From NCBI GenBank assembly GCA_002414905.1, contig DIAY01000096.1, positions 1-12,423 of the forward strand: DNA of 12,423 nucleotides. Direction: 5' to 3'. The DNA comes from Holophagales bacterium UBA5066 (lineage in GTDB: Bacteria > Acidobacteriota > Thermoanaerobaculia > UBA5066). The translations under genes and the position numbers were made by a program. The notes below the pieces were generated by a model, which had not been told where the DNA came from, searched no databases, and saw nothing but the letters and a program-made list of their open reading frames with translations. This document shows positions 1-7,168 of the stretch, piece after piece (position 1 is the stretch's first letter; the number at the start of each line of letters is the position of its first letter).

Positions 1-699
1 GACGAGGAGGTCCTGAAGGGGGTCTCGTTCCGCGCCGAGCCGGGCGAGACGATCGCCCTCGTCGGAGCGACGGGTGCGGGAAAGTCGACGATCGTCAGCC
101 TCCTCCTGCGCTTCTACGACGTCACGTCCGGCTCTGTCAGGGTCGACGGCACCGACGTGAGGGACTTCGACCCGATTGCCTTCCGCGACGGCTTCGGCAT
201 CGTCCTGCAGGACACCTTCCTGTTCACCGGCACGATCGCCGAGAACGTCTCCTTCTTCGACCCTGCGATACCGCCGGAAACCGTGGAACGCGCCTGCCGC
301 GACGTCGGACTCGGCCCCCTTCTCGATCGCCTTCCCGACGGGCTCGACACGAAGCTCACCGAGCGGGGCGGCGGACTGTCGGTCGGCGAGAAGCAGCTCG
401 TCTCCTTCGCCCGCGCCCTCGCCCGTGACCCGAGCATCCTCATCCTCGACGAGGCGACGTCGAGCGTCGACCCCGAGAGCGAGGCGGTCATCGAGAAAGC
501 GGTCGAGAGGCTCCTTTCAGGGAGGACGTCCGTCGTCGTCGCGCATCGCCTCTCGACGATCGTGCGGGCCGACCGCATCCTCGTCCTCTCGCACGGAGAG
601 GTCCGCGAGTCGGGGACACACGCCGAGCTGCTTGCGAAGGGTGGCCTCTACGCCCGCCTCTACGCCCTGCAGCTGAAGGACCGCGAAGCGGCGGCGTAG
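1..699 (+). CDS. ABC exporter ATP-binding domain, 5'-truncated
   Basis: This is the C-terminal ATPase domain of an ABC exporter. The reading frame is open from base 1, so the upstream part, probably a six-helix membrane domain, lies outside the window. Visible motifs are Walker A GATGAGKST (64-90), a Q-loop in VLQDTF, signature LSVGEKQ (376-396), Walker B ILILDEA with catalytic Glu at 451-453, a D-loop SSVD, and an H-loop His at 544-546 in VAHRLST. The LSVG[EQ]xQ form of the signature is common in MdlB-like and heterodimeric exporters. All catalytic residues are present, so this is an active-type domain. It stops at TAG 697-699. The substrate cannot be told. It may belong to an upstream transporter operon separate from the glycosyltransferase operon that starts near 1367. 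Confidence 0.93.
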   Translation, partial: DEEVLKGVSFRAEPGETIALVGATGAGKSTIVSLLLRFYDVTSGSVRVDGTDVRDFDPIAFRDGFGIVLQDTFLFTGTIAENVSFFDPAIPPETVERACRDVGLGPLLDRLPDGLDTKLTERGGGLSVGEKQLVSFARALARDPSILILDEATSSVDPESEAVIEKAVERLLSGRTSVVVAHRLSTIVRADRILVLSHGEVRESGTHAELLAKGGLYARLYALQLKDREAAA

Positions 700-717
700 G
701 CCTTCGAGGGTGCGACC

Positions 718-722
718 AGAGG
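718..722 (+). promoter_or_regulatory. Ribosome binding site for the YaiI-family gene
   Basis: AGAGG lies 7 nt before TTG 730. It supports the TTG start, which also puts the first conserved residues of the family at the right distance from the N-terminus. No ATG start is available that would retain the DADACP motif. Confidence 0.6.
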
Positions 723-729
723 CCATCCC

Positions 730-1185
730 TTGATCCGGATCCACGTCGATGCCGACGCCTGCCCCGTGAAGGAGGAGGTCTTCCGGGTGGCGAAGCGCTA
801 TGGCCTCAGGGTCTTCGTCGTCTCGAACGGGAGGATCCGCGTTCCGGCCGACCCGCTCGTCGAGATGGTTGTCGTCTCCGGGCATTTCGATGCAGCGGAC
901 ACCTGGATCGCCGAGCGCATCACGGCGACCGACATCGCCGTCACGTCGGACATTCCGCTGGCCTCTCTTTGCCTCGCGAAGGGTGCCCGGGTCCTTGACC
1001 CCAAGGGAAAGGTCTTTACGCCGGAGTCCATCGGCGATGCCCTCGCGAACCGCGAGCTGATGGCCTACCTCCGTGACTCGGGGAGCATGACCGGCGGACC
1101 GGCCCCCTTCGAGCCTCGTGATCGGTCCCGCTTCCTGCAGAAGCTGGACGACCTCGTCCAGGCCATCCTCAAATCGAGTCGGTGA
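730..1185 (+). CDS. yaiI: UPF0178 (DUF188) family protein, YaiI-like
   Basis: This 151-residue protein has a TTG start and matches the UPF0178/YaiI/YqxD family over its whole length. Family landmarks in order are VDADACP (6-12), RVP (37-39), GHFDAAD (51-57), TSDIPLA (72-78), DPKG (90-93), TGGP (121-124) and a C-terminal RDRSRF (130-135). The family has a PIN-like nuclease fold with clustered acidic residues; D7, D9 and D74 are the obvious candidates here. No firm biochemical role is known to me, so a nuclease function is only an inference. It is a soluble cytoplasmic protein without signal peptide. It follows the ABC ATPase by 30 bp and may be co-transcribed with it, but it has no evident functional link to the glycan genes downstream. 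Confidence 0.93.
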   Translation: MIRIHVDADACPVKEEVFRVAKRYGLRVFVVSNGRIRVPADPLVEMVVVSGHFDAADTWIAERITATDIAVTSDIPLASLCLAKGARVLDPKGKVFTPESIGDALANRELMAYLRDSGSMTGGPAPFEPRDRSRFLQKLDDLVQAILKSSR

Positions 1186-1223
1186 GCCGCCCGGGCTCGG
1201 GCATCCCGGCGATGGCAGAGCTC

Positions 1224-1253
1224 TTGATAGGGCCGGCCGGCGTCCGGACATAT
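1224..1253 (+). promoter_or_regulatory. Possible sigma-70-type promoter
   Basis: TTGATA (1224-1229) resembles a -35 box. It is separated by 18 nt from ACATAT (1248-1253), a poor -10 match. Transcription would begin near 1260, immediately at the first inverted repeat. The elements are weak and could be chance, but this is the only relatively AT-rich hexamer pair in the gap before the operon. Confidence 0.22.
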
Positions 1254-1258
1254 GGAGG

Positions 1259-1279
1259 TGGAGCGAAGCCGGCGCTCCA
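1259..1279 (+). repeat. Perfect inverted repeat, 7-bp arms
   Basis: TGGAGCG (1259-1265) and CGCTCCA (1273-1279) are perfect reverse complements around a 7-nt loop. No T-tract follows, so it is not a standard terminator. It could be a protein-binding operator or a 5' leader hairpin. The total span is 21 nt, the same as the second repeat at 1328-1348, although the arm sequences differ. Confidence 0.45.
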
Positions 1280-1327
1280 GGCGGACGAGACCCTCAACAA
1301 TCTGACAGGCAAGCTCTTAGGAGCCAG

Positions 1328-1348
1328 GTTCTGGTACGCGATCAGAAC
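1328..1348 (+). repeat. Perfect inverted repeat, 6-bp arms
   Basis: GTTCTG (1328-1333) and CAGAAC (1343-1348) are perfect reverse complements separated by 9 nt. The repeat ends 18 nt before ATG 1367. A dyad of this size and spacing fits a dimeric regulator site, or it could fold in the mRNA and affect access to the start codon. The function is inferred only from position and symmetry. Confidence 0.4.
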
Positions 1349-1366
1349 GACGGAGCAAACAGGTCC

Positions 1367-4129
1367 ATGCGACTTGAAGATGGCGTAGACGATTTGAAGC
1401 AGGCCGAGGTCTCAAATCGTGCGGTCCGTACCCCGGACGAGCGGGTCCGGCTGGATGGCAAGTTCTTCCGCCTTGGTGACCAGAAGTTCTGGGCAAAGGG
1501 GGTCACCTACGGCCCGTTCGAACCCCGGCCCGACGGCGCCTGCCTCCCGCCCCCGGCTCAGCTGGAGGTCGATCTTCGTCAGATCGCGTCGATGGGCGCC
1601 AACACGATCCGCGTCTACCACGTTCCGCCGCGGGACTTCCTGGACCTCGCACACTCCTTCGGGATCAAGGTTTTCGTAGACGTCCCCTGGTCAAAGCACC
1701 GCTGCTTCCTCGAGAGTCCCGAGGATATGGAAAGCGGCCGCAAGGCCGTGAGGGAAGCTGCACGCGCCTGCAAAGGCCACCCGGCGCTCCTGGCTCTTTC
1801 GGTCGTGAACGAGGTCCCGTCCGACATCGTCCGGTGGCTCGGCCGGGAAGAGGTCGAGCGCTACATCGACGAGCTCGTCGCCATCGCCCACGAGGAAGAC
1901 CCGGAAGCTCTCGCAACCTTCGCCAGCTTCCCGCCGACCGAGTACCTCCACCCGTCGACGATCGACTTCCACACGATGAACGTCTATCTCCACCGGAGGG
2001 AGAAGTTCCGCGCCTATCTTCAGCGCCTGCAGAACCTCGCCGACGAGAAACCCCTCCTCCTGGGTGAGTACGGTATCGACTCGATCCGCAACGGCGAGGG
2101 AGAGCAGGCCGAGCTCCTCGAGATGCATCTCCAGGAGGTCTTCGGAAACGGCCTCGCCGGGACCTGCTGCTTCTCTTATACGGACGACTGGTTCACCGGC
2201 GGGCACCCGATCACCGACTGGGCCTTCGGCCTCGTTCGTCGGGACCGCAGCCCGAAGCCCGCCTTCGACCGCGTCGCGGCCGTCTACCGTGCGGAGAACC
2301 CGCTCCCGCCTCTCCCTCGCACGCCGAAGGTCTCCGTCGTCGTCTGCTCCTACAACGGGAGCAAGACGCTCGACGGCTGCCTGCGCTCCCTCGAGAAGCT
2401 GAACTACCCCGACTACGAGGTCATCCTCGTCGATGACGGCTCGAAGGACTCGGTGCCCGAGATCGCGGCGCGGTACCCCGGCATTCGCTATCACGCTCAG
2501 CCGAACCGGGGTCTCTCGGTCGCCCGGAACGTCGGGATGGACCTGGCCACCGGCGAGGTCATCGCCTACACCGACGACGACTGCTTCGCCGACCGCGACT
2601 GGCTCTACTACCTCGTCGCGAAGCTCCTGGAGACCGGCGCCTCCGGCGTCGGGGGACCGAACCTCCTTCCCTCGGGTGACGGGCCCGTTGCCGCCTGCGT
2701 CTCGGCGAGTCCCGGAGCCCCGGCGCACGTCCTCCTCGACGACACCGTCGCCGAGCACGTGCCGGGCTGCAACATGGCGTTCTGGGCCGACCGGCTGCGT
2801 GCCATCGGCGGCTTTGACCCGGTCTACACGAGGGCCGGGGACGACGTCGATGTCTGCTGGCGGCTCCAGGCCGAGGGAGACCAGATCGCCTTTGCACCGG
2901 CCGCGATGGTCTGGCACCACCGCCGTTCGACCGTGAAGGCGTATCTGAAGCAGCAGCGCGGCTACGGAGAGGCCGAGGGGCTTCTCAAGCGGAAGCACCC
3001 GGAGAAGTTCCGCGGTTTCCGCGACGACCTCTCCTGGATGGGCCGGATCTACACCCGTGCCGGCCTCGGCCTGAAGGTCGGCGAGCCGACCGTTCACTAC
3101 GGCGTCTTCGGCGCCGGCCTCTTCCAGACCATCTACAGCGCCCCGCAGGTCTGGTGGCCCCTGGCGGTGCTGAGCCTCGAATGGTGGGTCCTTGCCCTGT
3201 CGATCCTCGGGCTCGCCCCGCTCTTCCATACCACGAACGCCCTCGTGCGCGCCGGCGTCCTCGGTCGAGCCGCCCTCTCGCCGTTCGCGAACCCCCTCGT
3301 CGTCGTCCCTGCCCTGATGCTCCTCGTCTCCATGGGGGTCGCCTGGGCCATCGCCGGGCAGGCCAGCCCTCCAACGGAACGGCGCCGCTGGTGGTCTCGA
3401 CTCGTGATCGCCGCCATGCACGTCGCTCAGCCCGTCGCGCGCGGCTGGGCCCGCTACAAGTGCCGTTTCGAGACGATCGTCATCCCCGCGGCGTTCCACG
3501 ACCTGCGACGCGCCTGGCGAGATCGGGCCCCCGGGCTCCTCGTCCAGCGGCAGCTCGGACTCTGGAGCGAAGAGGGAACCTCCCGCGAGAAGCTCCTCGA
3601 GACGTTCCTCCAGATGACGGCGCACCACCGCTGGTTCGTCCACGTCGATCCGGGCTGGGAGTCCCACGACGTCCGCCTCTTCGGCGACCGATGGTGTGAG
3701 ACGGACCTCGTCACCGTAACGGAGAACCACGGAGGCGGACGGCGCCTCACCCGGGTCCGGCTGATGCCACGAGCGACGTTCTTCCAGAAATTCCTCTGGA
3801 TCGGCATCGGCTACGTTCTCCTCGTCGCGATCGGACTCGGCCGCGAAGAGGTCCTCTTCGTCAGTCCCTTCCTCCTCGGGCTCATGGGATTTGTCCGCGC
3901 CTCGGGGCGACGCCTCAACGCCGTCGTCATGGCGAGCGTCCTCGACGCCGCCGAGCACCTCGGGATGAGCGTCGTCGGCGAGCCGGAAGCGTTCCGCGAG
4001 CCCCGGACGCGAGCGACCAGACCGCTCCTGGCCCCCGGCTGCCCGGTCACGGCCCGCGCGATCTCGCCCCTCGTCCGCCGCGCCGCCGGCCTTGCCCCGG
4101 CCGCACCCCGGACGGCGACGCCCCGCTAG
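1367..4129 (+). CDS. Glycosidase-like (clan GH-A) / family 2 glycosyltransferase fusion membrane protein
   Basis: This 920-residue protein has two enzymatic modules. Residues ~27-308 form a TIM-barrel glycosidase-like domain: FWAKGVTYGP (41-50), GANTIRVYHVP (77-87, R82), VVNEVPSD with acid/base E149, LLLGEYG with nucleophile E234, and a GH2-like end DRSPKPAF (293-300). Residues ~320-560 are a GT2 domain: VSVVVCSYNG (322-331), VDDG (355-358), the DxD-like TDDD (402-405), GDDVD (491-495) and QQRGYG (529-534). Hydrophobic helices lie near 597-617 and 643-664. An unrecognised soluble stretch (~665-807) follows, then two more helices (808-845) and an Ala/Arg-rich tail. There is no signal peptide and no helix between the two enzymatic modules, so both should face the cytoplasm. 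ATG 1367 is chosen because the upstream extension does not look coding and the next Met is inside the barrel. The ribosome site is weak (AGGT 1361-1364). The sugar donor and product are unknown. Confidence 0.88.
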   Translation: MRLEDGVDDLKQAEVSNRAVRTPDERVRLDGKFFRLGDQKFWAKGVTYGPFEPRPDGACLPPPAQLEVDLRQIASMGANTIRVYHVPPRDFLDLAHSFGIKVFVDVPWSKHRCFLESPEDMESGRKAVREAARACKGHPALLALSVVNEVPSDIVRWLGREEVERYIDELVAIAHEEDPEALATFASFPPTEYLHPSTIDFHTMNVYLHRREKFRAYLQRLQNLADEKPLLLGEYGIDSIRNGEGEQAELLEMHLQEVFGNGLAGTCCFSYTDDWFTGGHPITDWAFGLVRRDRSPKPAFDRVAAVYRAENPLPPLPRTPKVSVVVCSYNGSKTLDGCLRSLEKLNYPDYEVILVDDGSKDSVPEIAARYPGIRYHAQPNRGLSVARNVGMDLATGEVIAYTDDDCFADRDWLYYLVAKLLETGASGVGGPNLLPSGDGPVAACVSASPGAPAHVLLDDTVAEHVPGCNMAFWADRLRAIGGFDPVYTRAGDDVDVCWRLQAEGDQIAFAPAAMVWHHRRSTVKAYLKQQRGYGEAEGLLKRKHPEKFRGFRDDLSWMGRIYTRAGLGLKVGEPTVHYGVFGAGLFQTIYSAPQVWWPLAVLSLEWWVLALSILGLAPLFHTTNALVRAGVLGRAALSPFANPLVVVPALMLLVSMGVAWAIAGQASPPTERRRWWSRLVIAAMHVAQPVARGWARYKCRFETIVIPAAFHDLRRAWRDRAPGLLVQRQLGLWSEEGTSREKLLETFLQMTAHHRWFVHVDPGWESHDVRLFGDRWCETDLVTVTENHGGGRRLTRVRLMPRATFFQKFLWIGIGYVLLVAIGLGREEVLFVSPFLLGLMGFVRASGRRLNAVVMASVLDAAEHLGMSVVGEPEAFREPRTRATRPLLAPGCPVTARAISPLVRRAAGLAPAAPRTATPR

Positions 4130-4137
4130 CCCCGCCG

Positions 4138-5988
4138 ATGAGCCCGACCCAGGCCGCTCCACCGCCGCCCTCACGGGCGGAGACCCGTCGTCTCGTCGGG
4201 CGGGCCCTGGGCTACCTGCGCCCGCACCGCTCGCGCTTCCTGGGCGGAGTCGGGCTCACCCTTCTCGGGATCCTCCTCGACATCGCCAAGCCGATCCCGC
4301 TCGCGATCGTGCTCGACGTCGTCCTCGGCGGGAAGGTCATCCCCGGCTGGCTCCCCGCGGCCTTCGGGCACGTCGAGAGGACCACGCTCCTCGCGATCGC
4401 CGCGCTCGCCATCGTCCTCGTCACCGCCGCACGGGGAGCGGCCACGGTCGCTTCGAACTACCTGACGATCGACACCGGGCAGCGGATGGTCAACGACCTC
4501 CGGACGGAGCTCTACGCACACCTCCAGAAGCTCTCGCTGAGGTTCCACAACCAGCAGCAGACGGGAGACCTCCTCTACCGGGTCATGTCCGACACGTTCT
4601 CGGCACAGGGCCTCGTGATGAACGGACTCCTTCCCCTCTCGAGCGCGGCCGTGATGCTCGCGGGGATGTTCGCCGTCATGCTCAGCTTCGACCTTTCGAT
4701 GTCCTTCGTGGCGCTCGTCGTCTGCCCGCCGCTCTACTTCGCCATCACGCGGATCAGCGGCCGGATCCACGCGCAGGCGAGCGACTCGCGGGCGGCCGAG
4801 AGCGCCCTCTACGCCCGGGCCGAGTCGACGATCGGTGCGGTGAAGCTGGTGCAGGCCTACGCCCGCGAGGAAGGGGCGATCGCCGAGTTTCGCCACGGGA
4901 GCGAGCGGAGCCTCGCCCTCAGCCTGAAGCTCTACAGCACGGAGACGCTCTTCGCGCTCGTGGTCGACTCGGTCCTCGCCGTCGGCACCGCCGCCCTCGT
5001 CTGGATCGGGGCCCTCCACGTTCTCGACGGCCGCCTCGGCATCGGCGAGCTGACGATTTTTCTCTCGTATCTGAAGGACCTTTACGCGCCGATCCAGAGC
5101 ATCAGCCAGAACCTCGCGGAGATCTCCTCTTCCCGCGCCGGGCTCGAGCGTGTCTTCAAGGTCCTCGACATCGAGGCCGACGTGAGGGACGCCCCGAACG
5201 CGAGGCCCCTTCCCCCTGTCGCGGGCCGCGTCCGGTTCGAGAACGTCCACTTCGCTTACGACGACGGGCGGCCCGTCCTCTCCGGCATCGACCTCGACAT
5301 CCGGCCGGGCGAGCGCATCGCGCTCCTCGGCCCCACCGGGGCCGGGAAGAGCACCCTCGCGAGCCTCCTCGTCCGCTTCTACGACCCGCGGTCCGGGCGC
5401 GTCACCATCGACGGGCACGACCTGCGCGACGTGACGGTTCTCTCCCTGCGGCGCCAGGTGACGGTCATGCTCCAGGAGCAGATCCTGTTCCACACGTCCA
5501 TCCGGGACAACATCGCCTTCGGGACGCCCCGCCCCCTCGACGAGATCCGTAAGGCCGCGGAACGAGCGGAGGCACACGAGTTCATCGCGCGCCTCCCCGA
5601 GGGCTACGACACCGTCATCGGGGAGGACGGCTCGACGCTCTCGGGCGGCCAGAGGCAGCGGCTCGCCCTCGCCCGTGCCCTCCTGCGCTCCGCGCCGATC
5701 GTCATCCTCGACGAGCCGACGAGCGCGCTCGATCTCGACACCGAGGAGCGCGTCTGGTCGCGCGTCGAGGAGATCCTCGCCGGGAAAACGACGATCCTCA
5801 TCGCCCACCGCCTCAGCTCGGCGCGCCGCGCCGACCGGATCGTCCTGCTCGACGGCGGCGGAATCGTGGAGCAGGGCTCGCACGTCGAGCTCCTCGCCCG
5901 CGGCGGCCGGTACGCACGCCTCTGGGAGAGCCATGGCAGCGGCGCCGGAGCGGTCAAGCCCGAACTCTTTGCCGCGGTGGCGGGGTGA
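4138..5988 (+). CDS. ABC exporter, fused membrane and ATPase domains (MsbA-like half-transporter)
   Basis: This 616-residue subunit has the standard length of type IV (MsbA/NdvA/MdlB-like) exporters and probably works as a homodimer. Six helices can be placed near residues 34-64, 83-106, 165-184, 186-206, 272-293 and 303-325. The ATPase domain follows with Walker A GPTGAGKST (398-406), Q-loop Q446, signature LSGGQ (501-505), Walker B IVILDE (521-526), D-loop SALD (529-532) and H-loop H557, so all catalytic residues are intact. It starts 8 nt after the fusion gene stop. I see no good Shine-Dalgarno, which suggests coupling to upstream translation. Its place between two glycosyltransferases suggests it exports or flips the glycan or glycolipid they make; this is inference, since sequence alone does not give ABC exporter substrates. 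Confidence 0.93.
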   Translation: MSPTQAAPPPPSRAETRRLVGRALGYLRPHRSRFLGGVGLTLLGILLDIAKPIPLAIVLDVVLGGKVIPGWLPAAFGHVERTTLLAIAALAIVLVTAARGAATVASNYLTIDTGQRMVNDLRTELYAHLQKLSLRFHNQQQTGDLLYRVMSDTFSAQGLVMNGLLPLSSAAVMLAGMFAVMLSFDLSMSFVALVVCPPLYFAITRISGRIHAQASDSRAAESALYARAESTIGAVKLVQAYAREEGAIAEFRHGSERSLALSLKLYSTETLFALVVDSVLAVGTAALVWIGALHVLDGRLGIGELTIFLSYLKDLYAPIQSISQNLAEISSSRAGLERVFKVLDIEADVRDAPNARPLPPVAGRVRFENVHFAYDDGRPVLSGIDLDIRPGERIALLGPTGAGKSTLASLLVRFYDPRSGRVTIDGHDLRDVTVLSLRRQVTVMLQEQILFHTSIRDNIAFGTPRPLDEIRKAAERAEAHEFIARLPEGYDTVIGEDGSTLSGGQRQRLALARALLRSAPIVILDEPTSALDLDTEERVWSRVEEILAGKTTILIAHRLSSARRADRIVLLDGGGIVEQGSHVELLARGGRYARLWESHGSGAGAVKPELFAAVAG

Positions 5989-5995
5989 AGAGACC

Positions 5996-7168
5996 ATGAG
6001 CGCACGACACCGCATCGTCGTCCTCGGCATGATGGGTCGCTGCCCGTTCGGCGGCCAGACCTGGCTCTACCTCAACTGGCTGAGCGGCCTCGCACGCCTG
6101 GGCCACGAGGTCTGGTACGTGGAAGACGACGCGACCTGGCCCTACGACCCGCGCGCCGACGCGATCGTCGACGACCCCGCTTACGCGGCCGGCTATCTCG
6201 AACGGGTCCTCAGGCGGATCGGCCTCGGTGATCGGTGGGCCTACCGGGCCCTGTACCGCGGACCCGGCGCCTGCTTCGGCCTCCCTCGCGAGCGCCTCGT
6301 CGAGCTCTACCGCGACTGCGACGTCCTGCTGAACGTCTGCGGCGCCACGGTCCTGAACGAGGACCACCTGCGCGCCCGGCTCCGCGTCTACGTCGAGACC
6401 GACCCGGTGACGAACCAGCTCGAGCTCGCGAGCGGCAAGCAGAAGACCCGCCACGTCCTCGACGCCCACCACTTCGTCGCCACCTACGGCGAGAACTACG
6501 GCGCGGCGGACTGCAAGGTGCCGATGGACGGTCGGCGCTACATCCGGACCCGCCAGCCGATTGACCTCGACCTCTGGCCGATGGCGTTCGACGCTGCAGC
6601 CGAGTCCTACACGACGATCGGCAACTGGAAACAGAAGGGGAACGACGTCGTCTGGCAGGGCGAGACCTACACCTGGAGCAAGCACCACGAGTTCCTCAAG
6701 TTCCTCGAGCTGCCACGACGGTGCCCGCGGGTGCGCTTCGACCTCTGCCTCAACGTGGACGACGAAGCGGACCGGTCTCTGCTCGAGGGGAGCGGCTGGA
6801 GGCTCTCGAGCCCGCTGAAGATGTCTCTCGACCCGTTCGGGTACCAGTCGTTCTTCCAGCGGTCGCGGGCCGAGTGGACCGTCGCCAAGGACCAGAACGT
6901 GAGGCTGCAGAGCGGCTGGTTCAGCGAGCGGGACGCCTGCTACCTCGCCTCCGGCAAGCCGGTGATCGCGCAGAGCACCGGGTTCGAGAAGTTCCTCCCG
7001 TCCGGCGAAGGGCTCTTCCCGTTCCGTACGGTGGAGGACGTCATCGCCGCCGTCGATACCATCGAAACGGACTACCCGAAGGCGTGCCGCGCCGCGCGGC
7101 GTGTGGCCGAGGAGACGCTCGAGGCGACCGCCGTCTGCCGGCGGCTCCTCGAGGAGATCGGTCTGTGA
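5996..7168 (+). CDS. GT-B-like glycosyltransferase (family 1-type, CgeB-like C-terminal half)
   Basis: This is a 390-residue soluble protein. The N-terminal half begins with a beta strand and loop (RIVVLGMMGRCPFGGQTW, 6-23), followed by LARLGHEVWYVED (32-44), the usual opening of a GT-B Rossmann domain. The C-terminal half carries WFSERDACYLASGKPVIAQS (308-327), then TGFEKFLPSGEGLFPF (328-343). This resembles the nucleotide-sugar-binding region of Glyco_trans_1_2/CgeB-type enzymes, a common but poorly characterised group. The start at ATG 5996 fits: it lies 7 nt after the ABC stop, with GGGGTGA (5982-5988) as ribosome site 7 nt upstream. There are no membrane segments. It most likely adds a sugar to the product of this operon; donor, acceptor and linkage cannot be read from the sequence. 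Confidence 0.8.
   Translation: MSARHRIVVLGMMGRCPFGGQTWLYLNWLSGLARLGHEVWYVEDDATWPYDPRADAIVDDPAYAAGYLERVLRRIGLGDRWAYRALYRGPGACFGLPRERLVELYRDCDVLLNVCGATVLNEDHLRARLRVYVETDPVTNQLELASGKQKTRHVLDAHHFVATYGENYGAADCKVPMDGRRYIRTRQPIDLDLWPMAFDAAAESYTTIGNWKQKGNDVVWQGETYTWSKHHEFLKFLELPRRCPRVRFDLCLNVDDEADRSLLEGSGWRLSSPLKMSLDPFGYQSFFQRSRAEWTVAKDQNVRLQSGWFSERDACYLASGKPVIAQSTGFEKFLPSGEGLFPFRTVEDVIAAVDTIETDYPKACRAARRVAEETLEATAVCRRLLEEIGL
7151..7156 (+). promoter_or_regulatory. Ribosome binding site inside the glycosyltransferase gene
   Basis: GAGGAG sits 8 nt before GTG 7165, inside the last codons of the preceding gene. It fixes the deacetylase start at a GTG that overlaps the upstream stop codon (GTGA, 7165-7168). 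Confidence 0.7.

Larger units (their letters stand above)
1186..1366 (+). other. Non-coding leader before the glycan operon
   Basis: These 181 bp separate the UPF0178 gene from the fusion gene at 1367. By eye the stretch is less GC-rich than the flanking genes, and its in-frame codons (ATA, TTA, AGA, CAA) are ones the neighbours avoid. It holds a weak promoter-like pair, two perfect inverted repeats and a short GCTC-TTAG-GAGC hairpin (1313-1324). No T-run follows any stem, so none looks like an intrinsic terminator. It probably contains the control region of the operon downstream. Confidence 0.5.

Noticed and set aside
1118..1366. An 83-residue upstream extension of the fusion protein
   Set aside because: It would overlap the UPF0178 gene and cross the leader. 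Its residues look non-coding, with no signal peptide or conserved segment.
1182..1388. A 68-codon frame starting at GTG 1182, overlapping the UPF0178 stop by 4 nt
   Set aside because: The overlap looks like coupling, but there is no clear ribosome site, about a quarter of its codons end in A or T (unlike its neighbours), and it resembles no family I know. It also runs through both inverted repeats and into the next gene.
1691..4174. An 827-codon open frame on the minus strand opposite the fusion gene, and similar long antisense frames opposite the other genes
   Set aside because: High GC and strong third-position bias suppress stop codons on the opposite strand. The translation is Arg/Gly/Asp-rich with no recognisable domain, while the plus strand encodes clear catalytic motifs.
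4092..5552. A 486-codon plus-strand frame overlapping the ABC exporter
   Set aside because: It is an out-of-frame shadow, extremely rich in Arg, Pro and Ala. The exporter frame carries all the ABC motifs.
1..5988. The two ABC exporter subunits as a heterodimeric pair
   Set aside because: Both ATPase domains keep all catalytic residues, and the genes are separated by the UPF0178 gene, a leader and the fusion gene. Known heterodimer partners are normally adjacent.
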